Shown here: positions 1-7,946 of the stretch, in pieces | Layout of the letters: the number at the start of each line of letters is the position of its first letter | Numbering within the stretch: position 1 is the first letter of the stretch | NCBI GenBank assembly: GCA_002343545.1 | Contig: DDRA01000157.1 | Location: 2,873 to 35,235, forward strand | Origin: Bacteriovoracaceae bacterium UBA2428 | GTDB taxonomy: Bacteria; Bdellovibrionota; UBA2428 | Reading direction: 5' to 3' | DNA length: 32,363 bases | Notes under the pieces: model-generated | What the model was told of the DNA's origin: nothing | Database searches by the model: none | Seen by the model: the letters and a program-made list of their open reading frames with translations, nothing else | Position numbers and translations under genes: made by a program

Positions 1-216
1 CTGTTGAACCGCCTGAGTTACCCCGAGCGCTGGGCGCTTTTGCCGCGTGCCTACATCTCGCCCTCGATCTCGACGCTGCCGATGCTCACGGACGTGGCCA
101 AGTGCATGGCCGTCCTCGAGTCGCCGCCCGCGCACTGCGAAGGCCTCGTCTTCAAATCCGGGCAGACCAAAGGTTTCGAAGACACCTCGATCATCCGCTG
201 CCGCATCCCCACCTAG
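1..216 (+). CDS. 3' end of an unrecognised protein (partial)
   Basis: The reading frame is open from the window edge to a TAG at 214-216, giving about 71 C-terminal residues; the start lies outside the window. I do not recognise the family with confidence. The stretch HCEGLVFKSG near the end resembles the EG-x-V-x-K signature (motif IV) of nucleotidyltransferases such as ATP-dependent DNA or RNA ligases, but one short motif in a fragment is not enough to name it. The last residues, around DTSIIRCR, look like a beta strand. A DUF72 gene follows 38 bp later on the same strand, so the two may be co-transcribed. The frame is judged real because it is continuous with the edge, ends just before the next gene, and has no better competitor on the other strand. 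Confidence 0.55.
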   Translation: MLNRLSYPERWALLPRAYISPSISTLPMLTDVAKCMAVLESPPAHCEGLVFKSGQTKGFEDTSIIRCRIPT

Positions 217-254
217 CCCCTCAACGAACGCGCCTTTCCGACCGATAAGTCGGT

Positions 255-1094
255 ATGGCAGCCGATATTCGCGTGGGTTTTTCGGGTTGGACTTTCGAAG
301 CCTGGCGCGGGGACTTCTATCCCAAGGGCCTCGTGCAAAAACGCGAACTCGAATACGCCAGCCGCCAGGTCAACTCGATCGAGGTCAACGGCACCTTTTA
401 CTCGCTGCAGAAGCCCGAATCCTTCCAGAACTGGGCGAGCCAAGTCCCCGAGGATTTCGTTTTCGCCGTCAAGGCGCCGCAGTACATCACGCACGTCCGT
501 CGGCTGAAGGACTGCGCAACGCCGCTACACAACTTTCTCGCTTCGGGACCGCTGAGTCTCGGCGCGCGACTGGGCCCGATCCTGTGGCAGTTCCCGCCGA
601 ACGTCACGCTCAAAGACGATCGCTTCGAGAAGTTCATCAAGCTTCTGCCCCACACGGCCAAAGACGCCGCGAAAGCCGCCAAGAAACATGATGCCAAGAT
701 GGAAGGGCGCGCGTGGACCAAAGTCACGGGAGACTTCCCCGTTCGTCACGCCTTCGAGTTTCGTCACCCGAGCTTCAACAACGCCGACTTCCTCGCCTTT
801 CTGAAGGCGCACAACGTCGCGGCGGTCATGACCCACGCCAGCGCACGGGCGCCCGGCTTCGAGGAAGCGACCGCCGACTTCGTCTACTTACGCTTTCACG
901 GCGAAGGCAAAGGATACGCGAAGGGATACCCGCCGGCCGAGATCAAAGAATGGGCCCAACGATTCCGCGCGTGGGCCAAGCAAGGCAAGCCCGTCTTCGC
1001 CTACTTCGGCACCGAAGCGAAGGCCTACGCTCCCTTCGACGCCGTCAAGATGATGCAAGAACTGAGTGCGGTCCCGCGCAAACGCGCCGCCTAA
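255..1094 (+). CDS. DUF72 (YecE-family) protein
   Basis: 279 aa, a normal length for the DUF72 family. The opening RVGFSGWTFEAWRGDFYP matches the family's N-terminal 'vGtSGWsy..Wrg.FYP' pattern. The next blocks, around VNSIEVNGTFYSLQKPESF and FVFAVKAPQYITH, are the usual 'fntvEvNsTFYrlp....w....P.dF.FavKap..iTH' segment of this TIM-barrel-like fold. A later block, DFVYLRFHGEG, matches the conserved 'yvRlHG' strand. The biochemical role of the family is not established. The ATG at 255 is chosen because the conserved strand begins within a few residues of it. No signal peptide is visible, so it is probably cytoplasmic. It is 38 bp downstream of the partial gene at the window edge. Confidence 0.9.
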   Translation: MAADIRVGFSGWTFEAWRGDFYPKGLVQKRELEYASRQVNSIEVNGTFYSLQKPESFQNWASQVPEDFVFAVKAPQYITHVRRLKDCATPLHNFLASGPLSLGARLGPILWQFPPNVTLKDDRFEKFIKLLPHTAKDAAKAAKKHDAKMEGRAWTKVTGDFPVRHAFEFRHPSFNNADFLAFLKAHNVAAVMTHASARAPGFEEATADFVYLRFHGEGKGYAKGYPPAEIKEWAQRFRAWAKQGKPVFAYFGTEAKAYAPFDAVKMMQELSAVPRKRAA

Positions 1095-1215
1095 AGACGT
1101 AAAGGCCGATGCGGCCGATCTTCGAGTCGGGGGAGATCGCGGCTCGATGACCTGCAAATAGGGCAGCGCGTCGGCACGAGTCCAAAACGAGCTTTCCGGG
1201 AGTGGGGGAAAAAAA

Positions 1216-1292
1216 TGGTGAGTCGCCTCGGGGTCGAACCGAGGACCCTCTCCTTAAAAGGGAGATGCTCTAACCAACTGAGCTAGCGACTC
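1216..1292 (-). tRNA. tRNA-Lys (anticodon TTT)
   Basis: On the minus strand a full cloverleaf can be drawn. The 7-bp acceptor stem is GAGTCGC/GCGACTC. The D arm is GCTC-AGTTGGTTA-GAGC. The anticodon arm is TCTCC-CTTTTAA-GGAGA with anticodon TTT. There is a 5-nt variable loop and a T arm CTCGG-TTCGACC-CCGAG. The discriminator A is followed by an encoded CCA (1216-1218). A run of seven T follows one base after CCA on the minus strand and probably helps termination. It stands alone, with no other tRNA nearby. Confidence 0.97.
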
Positions 1293-1306
1293 ACCCGGAA
1301 GCCCAT

Positions 1307-1335
1307 GACTTAGGACGGGACTTCGAATTTGGCAA
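1307..1335 (-). promoter_or_regulatory. possible promoter of tRNA-Lys
   Basis: On the minus strand TTGCCA (1330-1335) and TAAGTC (1307-1312) are separated by 17 bp and would start transcription close to the tRNA 5' end at 1292. The -35 is a fair match to TTGACA; the -10 is weak. Apart from this, the 167 bp between the tRNA and the gene at 1460 show nothing I can identify. Confidence 0.25.
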
Positions 1336-1459
1336 CCTTCTTGGCGAAATAGGTTATTTCTAAATCTTCATCCTTTCGGAGCCCCTAAGTCACCGAAAAC
1401 GATGGGCTTCTCTTCGTGAGTCTTTTGACCCCTTCTGGCCCGCGCCCTAAAATCAAAGC

Positions 1460-1822
1460 ATGGCTCTCTTCAAGAAAATGGGACACGTTGGGATCCAGGT
1501 CGAAGACGTCGAGCGCTCGCTCGGCTTCTACCGTGACACGCTGGGCTTCCGCGTCGAATGGGACGGCGATGCGGATTGGGCCAACGTCAGCCTCGGCGGC
1601 GACGACCTCGGGCTCATCCGTAAGTCCTCCAACAAGCACCCTCCCCACGTCGGCCTGCGCGTCGACACGGTCGAGGACCTGCTCGCCGCACACGAAGCGC
1701 TCGCGGCCAAGGGCGTGAGCGTGGACCCCGTCCGAGGTCACCGCGACGGCTCACGATCCTTCTACTTTCGCGATCCCGACGGCAACATCCTCGAAGCCCT
1801 CTGGATGCCTGCCGCGAAGTAA
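1460..1822 (+). CDS. glyoxalase/VOC-fold metalloenzyme-like protein
   Basis: 120 aa with two beta-alpha-beta-beta-beta modules typical of the vicinal oxygen chelate superfamily (glyoxalase I, bleomycin resistance, dioxygenase). Module 1 begins MGHVGIQVEDVERSLGFYRD; module 2 begins PHVGLRVDTVEDLLAAHEAL. Likely metal ligands are His9, His63 and Glu112 (in NILEALW), at the usual strand positions. FYFRDPDGNILEALW is the classic C-terminal VOC signature. This supports a metal-dependent lyase, isomerase or resistance protein, but the substrate cannot be read from sequence. Two methionines are possible starts: ATG 1460 (MALFKK) is used, and the one at residue 7 would lie right at the first strand. 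Probably cytoplasmic and monocistronic. Confidence 0.85.
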   Translation: MALFKKMGHVGIQVEDVERSLGFYRDTLGFRVEWDGDADWANVSLGGDDLGLIRKSSNKHPPHVGLRVDTVEDLLAAHEALAAKGVSVDPVRGHRDGSRSFYFRDPDGNILEALWMPAAK

Positions 1823-1893
1823 CCGGAGGCCCGAGGCGGAATCCTGACTCCCGGGCCCTCGACTCCGTCCGGGACTCGACGGATCCTATTGAG

Positions 1894-3252
1894 ATGGCTG
1901 CCGAACCGCTCAAATTCGTGGTCGTCGAAGACGATTCCCTCGTGCGCGACACGCTCAAGCTCCTGCTCGGATCGCACTTGCACCGCAGCTTTCCGGAGCT
2001 TCCCGACCTGCTCGAGTCGAACTTGCGCGACGCCGACGCCATCCTGCTCGACCTCTGCGGACCGCGCGACCCGAGCGGCGACTCGAACGTTGCGCGCATC
2101 CCCGAACTCAAGGCCCGCTTTCCGCGCGCCGAAATCATCGTCCAGTCGGGCCTCTCCGAAGTCGCGGTCATGCGCCGCTGCGTCCAGAACGGCGCGGCCC
2201 GCTACGTCCTGAAGGATCATCTCGCCGACGAAGTCCCTCTCCTCGTCGAAAAACTCCAGGAGCTGCGCGCCCTGCACGAAAACCTCGACCGGGAGATCCT
2301 CGGCGACTCCAACGTCGTGCGTTCACTCAAACGCCAACTCCTCGACTTGAGGCTCGAGTCCTCGATGGACGTTCTGGTCGAAGGCGAAACGGGCAGCGGC
2401 AAGGAGCTCTGCGCGCGCGCCCTGCACGCGAGCGGTCCCTTCGTGGCCGTGAACGTATCGGCCGTCCCCACGGAGCTTTTCGAAGCCGAGTTCTTCGGTG
2501 CCGAAAGAGGCGCCTACACCGGGTCGACGCAAAGCCGCGCGGGCTACTTCGAGAGCGTCGGCGCCGGCACGCTCTTTCTCGACGAGATCCAGTCCCTCCC
2601 GCTCGCGCAGCAAGCCAAGCTCTTGCGGGTGTTGGAGACCCGCGTTTTTATGCGCGTGGGATCGAGCCAAGAGCGCCCGCTCCGAGCTCGTATCGTGAGC
2701 GCCTCGAACGTGAACCTTCGCGAGCTCGTCCAGCGTGGCCATTTCCGCGAAGACCTTTATTACCGGATCTCGCCCATCACGATTCAGGTTCCGCCCCTTC
2801 GCGTGAGAACCGAAGACATCGCCCTGCTCGCCAACGCCTTCCTCCGCGAGATGGACTCGGGGCGGGGCAAGAAGTTCTCGGCCGAAGGCCTGCGAACGCT
2901 GAGCGAAGACTACGACTGGCCGGGGAACGTGCGGGAGCTCCGCGCCGTCGTGAAGTCCCTCGCCGTCACGATTCCCTTTCCCGTCCTCGACCGTCCCGAG
3001 ATCCGCCAAGCTCTCGGCCTCGATTCGCCCCGTGGGCGCGCGTCGGCGCCCACGGCTGAAGGCGGATTCGCTCCTGACTGGTCGCTCGGCTTCGACGAGA
3101 ACATCGCCGCCTTCGAAAAGCATTTGCTGGGCGCGGCCCTCGAAGACCGCGACTCGAACGGCGCGCGCGAGATTCTGAAGCTCTCGCGTTCCCGATTTTA
3201 CGAAAAGTTAAAGACCTACGGACTCAACCGAGCCGGGACGACTTCGTCCTAA
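1894..3252 (+). CDS. NtrC-type sigma54-dependent response regulator with a variant GAFTGA loop
   Basis: 452 aa in three domains. The receiver (about 5-125) has the acidic pair Asp13/Asp14, predicted phospho-acceptor Asp53 and Lys107. The AAA+ central domain (about 138-365) has Walker A GETGSGKE (164-171), Walker B GTLFLDEIQ (225-233) and the WPGNVREL block (342-349). A Fis-like helix-turn-helix lies at the C-terminus (about 405-445), ending SRFYEKLKTYGL. Proteins of this class bind upstream enhancers and use ATP hydrolysis to open sigma54 promoters. The L1 loop that touches sigma54 is normally GAFTGA; here it reads GAYTGS (206-211), changed at two positions, including the final Ala. No partner histidine kinase is adjacent. 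The gene converges on the IHF-like gene with 11 bp between the stop codons. The start at ATG 1894 leads directly into the receiver's first strand. Confidence 0.9.
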   Translation: MAAEPLKFVVVEDDSLVRDTLKLLLGSHLHRSFPELPDLLESNLRDADAILLDLCGPRDPSGDSNVARIPELKARFPRAEIIVQSGLSEVAVMRRCVQNGAARYVLKDHLADEVPLLVEKLQELRALHENLDREILGDSNVVRSLKRQLLDLRLESSMDVLVEGETGSGKELCARALHASGPFVAVNVSAVPTELFEAEFFGAERGAYTGSTQSRAGYFESVGAGTLFLDEIQSLPLAQQAKLLRVLETRVFMRVGSSQERPLRARIVSASNVNLRELVQRGHFREDLYYRISPITIQVPPLRVRTEDIALLANAFLREMDSGRGKKFSAEGLRTLSEDYDWPGNVRELRAVVKSLAVTIPFPVLDRPEIRQALGLDSPRGRASAPTAEGGFAPDWSLGFDENIAAFEKHLLGAALEDRDSNGAREILKLSRSRFYEKLKTYGLNRAGTTSS

Positions 3253-3263
3253 AGGCCAAGTTC

Positions 3264-3611
3264 CTATTCTTCGTCGACGACGTCGTCTTCGTCGCGATCG
3301 AAGGAGGCCATGCCGCCTTCCGGCAATTTACCGGAATTGATGGCTTCCTTGAGAACTTGGCTGACCTTGAAGGACATCACGCGACGCGACGAGATTTCCA
3401 TCGCATCGCCCGTCTGCGGGTTGCGGCCCATGCGCGAACGTTTGTCGCGCAAAACGAAGTTACCGAAGCCCGAGATCTTCACGTTCTCGCCGCCTTCGAG
3501 AGCTCCCTTGATGGTTTCGAAAACGCTTTCCACGAGCTCGGCCGCTTCCAACTTCGAAAATCCACACTTCGAAGCGACTTGCTCAACGATATCGATCTTG
3601 GTCAACGTCAC
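3264..3611 (-). CDS. IHF-alpha/HU-family nucleoid DNA-bending protein with an acidic tail
   Basis: 115 aa. Residues 1-95 match the HU/IHF fold: two N-terminal helices, then VKISGFGNFVLRDK, the DNA-wrapping arm MGRNPQTGDAMEISSRR, and FKVSQVLKEAIN. MTLTKIDIVEQV and the arm sequence are closest to IHF-alpha, so it probably bends DNA as part of an IHF-like dimer and may assist sigma54 promoters. Residues 99-115 form an extra acidic tail (SFDRDEDDVVDEE) that E. coli IHF lacks. The start is a GTG at 3611 with GGGGAGG about 6 bp upstream. It is separated from the upstream 136-aa gene by a terminator and 123 bp, so it probably has its own promoter. Whether it acts as IhfA or as a single homodimeric HU-like protein is unclear. 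Confidence 0.9.
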   Translation of the reverse strand: MTLTKIDIVEQVASKCGFSKLEAAELVESVFETIKGALEGGENVKISGFGNFVLRDKRSRMGRNPQTGDAMEISSRRVMSFKVSQVLKEAINSGKLPEGGMASFDRDEDDVVDEE

Positions 3612-3702
3612 GGCGGCCTCCCCGCAATCCCCAATTTAATGTCCTAGGATCATCGTAACGTATGGAAAATGAAAAGGGAAAAGCCCGCGTGCGAAAAGAG
3701 TC

Positions 3703-3734
3703 AAAAAAACGAACGCTCCAAGCGTCGGAACGCC
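3703..3734 (-). terminator. intrinsic terminator after the 136-aa gene
   Basis: Directly after the TGA at 3735-3737, the minus strand forms a GC-rich hairpin (3711-3734; for example ACGCT-TGG-AGCGT, or a longer wobble-containing alternative) followed by seven T (3709-3703). It would end the epmA transcript before the IHF-like gene. Confidence 0.75.
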
Positions 3735-4145
3735 TCAATGGGTCGAATTGTCCTTCAAGACGACGCTGGGCTGGCGACGGCGAACCACGATGCTCGGCGC
3801 GTTCTTGCGATTTTCGGCGATCTGTTTGGCTTCCGCCTTGGCCCGGTCGCGCAAGGCTTTGCGCTGCTCTTTGAGCGAAAGGTACCATTGATCGGCGCCC
3901 TGAATTTCCACAATATTTGCAATGATTTGCATTGATTGCGCGGAGACCTTCAGCGTCGAGCCCGCGCGGTTCGCGAGCACGAAAAGGTCCTCTTGTTCTT
4001 TCTGCCCCGTCAGGTCGCAGACCCCGTTCTTCTCGGGGATGTAGTGCGAACGGACGCACTCGAGCGAAGGCGCTCCCTTCGCGAAAAGCAAAACCTGTTG
4101 CTTGTATTCGGCCATCAACCAGGGAGCGATATAGGGGAGGCTCAT
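3735..4145 (-). CDS. unrecognised 136-aa protein downstream of epmA
   Basis: 136 aa. I do not recognise the family. ATG 4145 (MSLPYIAP) is preferred: it lies 10 bp after the epmA stop, whereas an upstream TTG at 4184 would overlap epmA. No obvious Shine-Dalgarno is visible, which suggests translation coupled to epmA. No signal peptide or membrane segment is seen. Cys30, His34 and Cys43 sit in a segment reading HYIPEKNGVCDLTGQ, which could bind a metal, although two Cys and one His are not a full site. Residues 90-125 are a strongly basic helix (KEQRKALRDRAKAEAKQIA), so nucleic-acid or ribosome binding is possible. Co-transcription with epmA is likely because no terminator separates them and a clear one follows. 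Confidence 0.8.
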   Translation of the reverse strand: MSLPYIAPWLMAEYKQQVLLFAKGAPSLECVRSHYIPEKNGVCDLTGQKEQEDLFVLANRAGSTLKVSAQSMQIIANIVEIQGADQWYLSLKEQRKALRDRAKAEAKQIAENRKNAPSIVVRRRQPSVVLKDNSTH

Positions 4146-4155
4146 CGTGCGGCGC

Positions 4156-5148
4156 TTATAGCGAATCGGCGTGCGGGAACGCAATAACGTCTTGGATGCG
4201 TTCCGCCCCGATCAGCAGTTGCACCACCCGATCGAGCCCGACCGCGATGCCTCCGGCGGGTTGATCGAGTTTCGCGAGCGCCGAGAGAAACTCTTCGTCG
4301 ATCGGGGGCGTTTTGCCGTAGAGCTTCATCCGCGTGCCTCGATCCGCCTCGCAGCGGACGCGTTGTTCGACGGGATCGGTGAGTTCGCCAAAGCAGTTTG
4401 CGAGCTCGACGCCCCGGAAATAAACCTCGAAGCGCTCGCAAAGATAGGGCTTTTCCGGCTTCAGGCGCGCCAATGCGCACATCGACGAGGGATAGTCCCA
4501 AAGGAACAAAGGACCTTCGAAGCCGAGCTTCGCCTCGATCGCATCCAACATGACCTTGTGGAACGCGGTCTCGAAGTCGTCGTCGGCTTGTACGCTCGCG
4601 AAGCCTTGGGCCCGCGCGCGCGACGCGAGCGACTCGCCCTCACCCTTGAGCACGGCCTCGAGATCAATGCCCGCGAGCGAGCGAAAAGCCTCGCAGACGC
4701 TCAGATCCTGACGGCGCTTCCACGGGGCGGCGGGCGCGAACTCGGCGCCGAGCCGCGCGAGCAAGCTCGCGAAATCATCGGCGATCTCCGCGTAGCCGCC
4801 CGGGTGCCGATACCACTCCAGCATCGAGAACTCGGGCTCGTGAGAGCGGCTTTTTTCCCCGTTCCGAAAGCTTCGCGAGATCTCGAAGACACGGGGCAAA
4901 CCCAGCGCGAGGGCCTTTTTGAGATGGTATTCGGGAGAGGTCGGGAGATAATAAGTTCGTGCCTTACCGCCGCCCATCCCCGGTTCCCACGTCGTCTCGA
5001 AAGGGACCAGATAAGGCTCTAGCCCCGGGTTCGGCACGAGCAGAGGCGTCTCGACCTCGACGAAGTCCCGCTCCACGAAGAAACTTCGGACTTCCCGAAG
5101 GATACGGGCCCGAAGCTTCAGGTTTTCGACTTTGCGAGCGTTGGCCAT
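4156..5148 (-). CDS. epmA: EF-P beta-lysine ligase (EpmA/GenX/PoxA-type LysRS paralogue)
   Basis: 330 aa, close to E. coli EpmA (325 aa). It is a class II aminoacyl-tRNA synthetase catalytic core without the N-terminal anticodon-binding domain. Motif 2 is VFEISRSFRNGEKSRSHEPE followed by FSMLEWYR; motif 3 is GGIAVGLDRVVQLLIGAERI near the end. TYYLPTSPEYHLKKAL corresponds to the substrate-pocket segment of the family. The enzyme activates (R)-beta-lysine (or lysine) and attaches it to a conserved lysine of elongation factor P, which relieves stalling at polyproline stretches. EpmB and EF-P are not in this window. The ATG at 5148 is only 14 bp from the start of the divergent gene at 5163. The 136-aa unknown gene follows directly. 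Confidence 0.9.
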   Translation of the reverse strand: MANARKVENLKLRARILREVRSFFVERDFVEVETPLLVPNPGLEPYLVPFETTWEPGMGGGKARTYYLPTSPEYHLKKALALGLPRVFEISRSFRNGEKSRSHEPEFSMLEWYRHPGGYAEIADDFASLLARLGAEFAPAAPWKRRQDLSVCEAFRSLAGIDLEAVLKGEGESLASRARAQGFASVQADDDFETAFHKVMLDAIEAKLGFEGPLFLWDYPSSMCALARLKPEKPYLCERFEVYFRGVELANCFGELTDPVEQRVRCEADRGTRMKLYGKTPPIDEEFLSALAKLDQPAGGIAVGLDRVVQLLIGAERIQDVIAFPHADSL

Positions 5149-5162
5149 GGCGGGCTCTCCTT

Positions 5163-6782
5163 ATGACGGCGCTGACGACGCTTGGCAACCCGCTCCGCGC
5201 GAACGAGGCCGGCCCGACGTCTCCCCCACCCTCGTCTCCGCCCCCGGCCATCCTGAGCGTACCTCGCACGCCCGAGCCCCTTGCCGCGCCGACGGCCGCT
5301 CCCGCGGGCGAGAAGCCGCGCCCTTCCTTGGTCCTTCCCACCCCGGTCGTCCCGACCCCGACGCCGGCCCTCTCGCCGAGCAACCCGAGCCGCTGCTCGC
5401 GTCTCGCCGAGGACGAGAAGCAAGCGGAGAAAGCCCCGGGTCCCGAGCTCGTTCGGCTCCTCACGGCCCACGTCGCCTCGCGGGCGCGCCTCGAGGACGA
5501 AAGAAACGCCGGCGGACTCGACGAAATGGCGCGAGAGTGTCTCGAAGGAACGGAGCGAATTTTGAGCCGACTCGTCGCTCGGCTCGGGCCCGAAGAACAC
5601 GCCAAGGCCGCGGTCCAGGCCGAGTTGGGCGAGTATTATCTTCTGAGCGGCCGCAAGGCCGAAGCGCTCGAAGCCCTGGGCCGCGCGGCCCAAGCGCCCA
5701 CCCCGGCTTTACGGACGCTCGGGCTTCGCGCCCGCGCCGCGCGCGAAAACGGGAACGCCGGAATCGAACTCGAATCCCTCCGGGCCGTCCTCCGACAAGT
5801 TCCGGCCGCCGGGGAGGACGCGCGCCTCTGGATCCAAAGCTTCCGCGAAATCCGATCCCGCGAGACCCCGCGCGCGCTCCTCGAAGCCTTGTCGCTTTAC
5901 CGAAACCGCTTTCCTTCCTCGCGCGAGCTGCTCCTGGAGGAAGGCGAGCTGGCGTTGCAAATCGAAGATCCGGCCCGCCTGGAAAGCGTCTCCCGCCGTC
6001 TCGCCTCTTCCCAAAGCGACGACGCCCACCGGGCCGCCGCGGCCTACCTCGAAGCGCGCGCCCTCGTTCTCCGCAATCGCGACGTCGCGGCTCTCGAAAG
6101 CTTCCGTAGCTTCCTGACGCGATCCCGGGGTCTTCCCCCCACGCGTAAACTCCCGAACGACTGGGAACGCACGAGCTACCGCGAGCTCGCGCGCCTTCAC
6201 CTCAAGACGGCGAATCTCCTCGTGGCGCTCACGGCTTCCCTCGAGGGCCTTCGGAATTTTCCCGAAGACGCCGAGCTAACGGCGCGTCTCGAAGAAATCC
6301 TGAACCAGCTCCGTCGCGCCCGGCGCCTGCCCCCCGCTTCGCAGATCGCCGCGGCCCTGGCCGCCGCCCCGGGTTCCACGTCGCTTCGACGACTTTGGTC
6401 GCGCACCCTGCTCGCCGAAGGCCAGCTCGAGAGCGCCGAAGCCCAAGCCAAGACGCTCACGGACGCGGATGCTTCGGACGCCGAGGCGTGGTCGCTACGT
6501 GGCCAGGCTTCGCGCCGACGTCGGCGCTTCCTGCCAGCGCAAGGTTTCTTCAACGAGGCTCTCCATCGCCTCGCCTTTCGCTCGGAGCCTCCGCGGATCC
6601 CCGCAAATTTCCCTCTGCGCGAGCTCGTCGTCGAAGCCGCGCTGAACGAAGCCGCCCGGGGTGACCGCGGCCAGGCGCGCGAGATCCTCCGTCGCGGACT
6701 CCAGCTCTGCGACGCGAAGGAAGACAAGCTCGCGATTCAGGCCGCGCTCAAACGACTCGACGGATCCTCCGGGCGACCTTAG
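5163..6782 (+). CDS. unrecognised alpha-helical repeat protein (TPR-like), possibly exported
   Basis: 539 aa from ATG 5163. I do not recognise a family. Residues about 10-65 are a Pro/Ala/Ser-rich linker. The rest is Ala/Leu/Arg/Glu-rich helix pairs resembling tetratricopeptide repeats, for example LGEYYLLSGRKAEALEALGR and AWSLRGQASRRRRRFLPAQ. The start is uncertain. The frame stays open upstream into antisense epmA, and the residues before the ATG (RWPWRALL) joined to MTALTTLGNPLRA would make a convincing signal peptide. However, I find no ATG, GTG or TTG in frame just upstream. From ATG 5163 alone the N-terminus lacks the usual positive charges. prmA follows 51 bp downstream. Confidence 0.75.
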   Translation: MTALTTLGNPLRANEAGPTSPPPSSPPPAILSVPRTPEPLAAPTAAPAGEKPRPSLVLPTPVVPTPTPALSPSNPSRCSRLAEDEKQAEKAPGPELVRLLTAHVASRARLEDERNAGGLDEMARECLEGTERILSRLVARLGPEEHAKAAVQAELGEYYLLSGRKAEALEALGRAAQAPTPALRTLGLRARAARENGNAGIELESLRAVLRQVPAAGEDARLWIQSFREIRSRETPRALLEALSLYRNRFPSSRELLLEEGELALQIEDPARLESVSRRLASSQSDDAHRAAAAYLEARALVLRNRDVAALESFRSFLTRSRGLPPTRKLPNDWERTSYRELARLHLKTANLLVALTASLEGLRNFPEDAELTARLEEILNQLRRARRLPPASQIAAALAAAPGSTSLRRLWSRTLLAEGQLESAEAQAKTLTDADASDAEAWSLRGQASRRRRRFLPAQGFFNEALHRLAFRSEPPRIPANFPLRELVVEAALNEAARGDRGQAREILRRGLQLCDAKEDKLAIQAALKRLDGSSGRP

Positions 6783-6833
6783 CCCCCCCGAAATTTCTAT
6801 ACGCCGGAGGCCCGAGCCGCTAGGAACGAGCCC

Positions 6834-7889
6834 GTGGTTCACGTACTCAATCTCCAGCTCGCGGCCCGTGACGTCGAAGATTTCTCGGACGCGCTTTGGC
6901 GCCTGTCCGGCATCCTCGGCATTCAAGAGTGCCCGATCGGAGCCGAAGGCGCCGGCTTCTTCGAAGTTCGCGAAGACTTCGAGTTCCTCGAGTTCGGATC
7001 GGAAGCCGCGGAAAAATGCGCCGAATGGCTTGAGGCCGACGCTTACCGCGGCAACGGTGAGCTCCTCCTGCGCGTGCACTTCGAGAACGACGAGCTGGCC
7101 AACGAAGACGCCTGCCGCAACGCGATCCTCACCCTCGAAACGGGGACGGCGTTCGAGATCCTTTCGATCCTTCCCGTGCAGGACGTCGACTACCTCGAGG
7201 AGTACCGCAAGTCCGTTCGTGGCCAGACCTTCGGGGGCGCGGGCGAGCGCAAACTTTGGATCGGCCCGCCTTGGGACACGCCGCCCGAGGGCGTCGAAGC
7301 CTTCGTCGTCGAGCCGGGCCTGGCCTTCGGGACGGGCGACCACCCCACGACGCAGATGTGCCTCGCGAGCCTCGATCGCCTGCGCGCGAGCGGCGCGCGG
7401 CCGCGAAGCTTCCTCGATCTCGGCACGGGGAGCGGCGTTTTGTCGGCCGGCGTCGCCCGCTTTTTCCCGGGCGCCCGCATCGTCGCGACGGACCTCGACC
7501 CTCTTTGCGCCCAAGAAGTCGAGAAGACCCTGCGGCTGAACTCGCTCGCGCCCAACGTGCTCGAAGGGCGCTTCGGCGGCGAAGGCGACACCCGCCAGCT
7601 CCTGCTGCGCGAAGAGCGCTTTGACGTCGTCGTGTCGAATATCTACGCCGAAGTGCTCGTCAAACTACTGCCCGATATCGCCCGGATGCTGAACCCCCAG
7701 GGGCTCTGGATTCTGAGCGGAGTTCTCGGAAGCTCGGCCTTCGAAACTCTCGAAGCCCAAGCCCTCCGCCAGGGCTTCCGCCTTGAGCGCAAGGAATTCC
7801 GCGAGTTGGAGCGGGCGCGACTCGGCCGCAAAGAAGGCCTCACGCGTCATATCGACACGTGGTACGCCGCCGAATTTCGAAAGATTTAG
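6834..7889 (+). CDS. prmA: ribosomal protein L11 methyltransferase
   Basis: 351 aa; PrmA family (E. coli 293 aa), somewhat long. The diagnostic PGLAFGTGDHPTTQMCL (161-177) precedes the SAM-binding motif FLDLGTGSGVLSAG (193-206), the acidic residue at the end of strand 2 (ATDLDP), and the NPPY-equivalent VVSNIYAEVL (267-275). The first about 125 residues form the N-terminal L11-recognition domain. The enzyme trimethylates lysines and the N-terminus of ribosomal protein L11 in the cytoplasm. The start is a GTG at 6834; the N-terminal domain begins at once (VHVLNLQLAARDVEDF). It lies between the TPR-like gene and dcd on the same strand. Confidence 0.93.
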   Translation: MVHVLNLQLAARDVEDFSDALWRLSGILGIQECPIGAEGAGFFEVREDFEFLEFGSEAAEKCAEWLEADAYRGNGELLLRVHFENDELANEDACRNAILTLETGTAFEILSILPVQDVDYLEEYRKSVRGQTFGGAGERKLWIGPPWDTPPEGVEAFVVEPGLAFGTGDHPTTQMCLASLDRLRASGARPRSFLDLGTGSGVLSAGVARFFPGARIVATDLDPLCAQEVEKTLRLNSLAPNVLEGRFGGEGDTRQLLLREERFDVVVSNIYAEVLVKLLPDIARMLNPQGLWILSGVLGSSAFETLEAQALRQGFRLERKEFRELERARLGRKEGLTRHIDTWYAAEFRKI

Positions 7890-7946
7890 GCCCGCGGCGC
7901 TCGCCCGCCCTATCTGAATCGCGTCCCGGCCTGCTAAGACGAAAGC

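Noticed and set aside
1104..1116. GGCCG-ATG-CGGCC hairpin after the DUF72 gene
   Set aside because: Only 5 bp and no T run; not enough to call a terminator.
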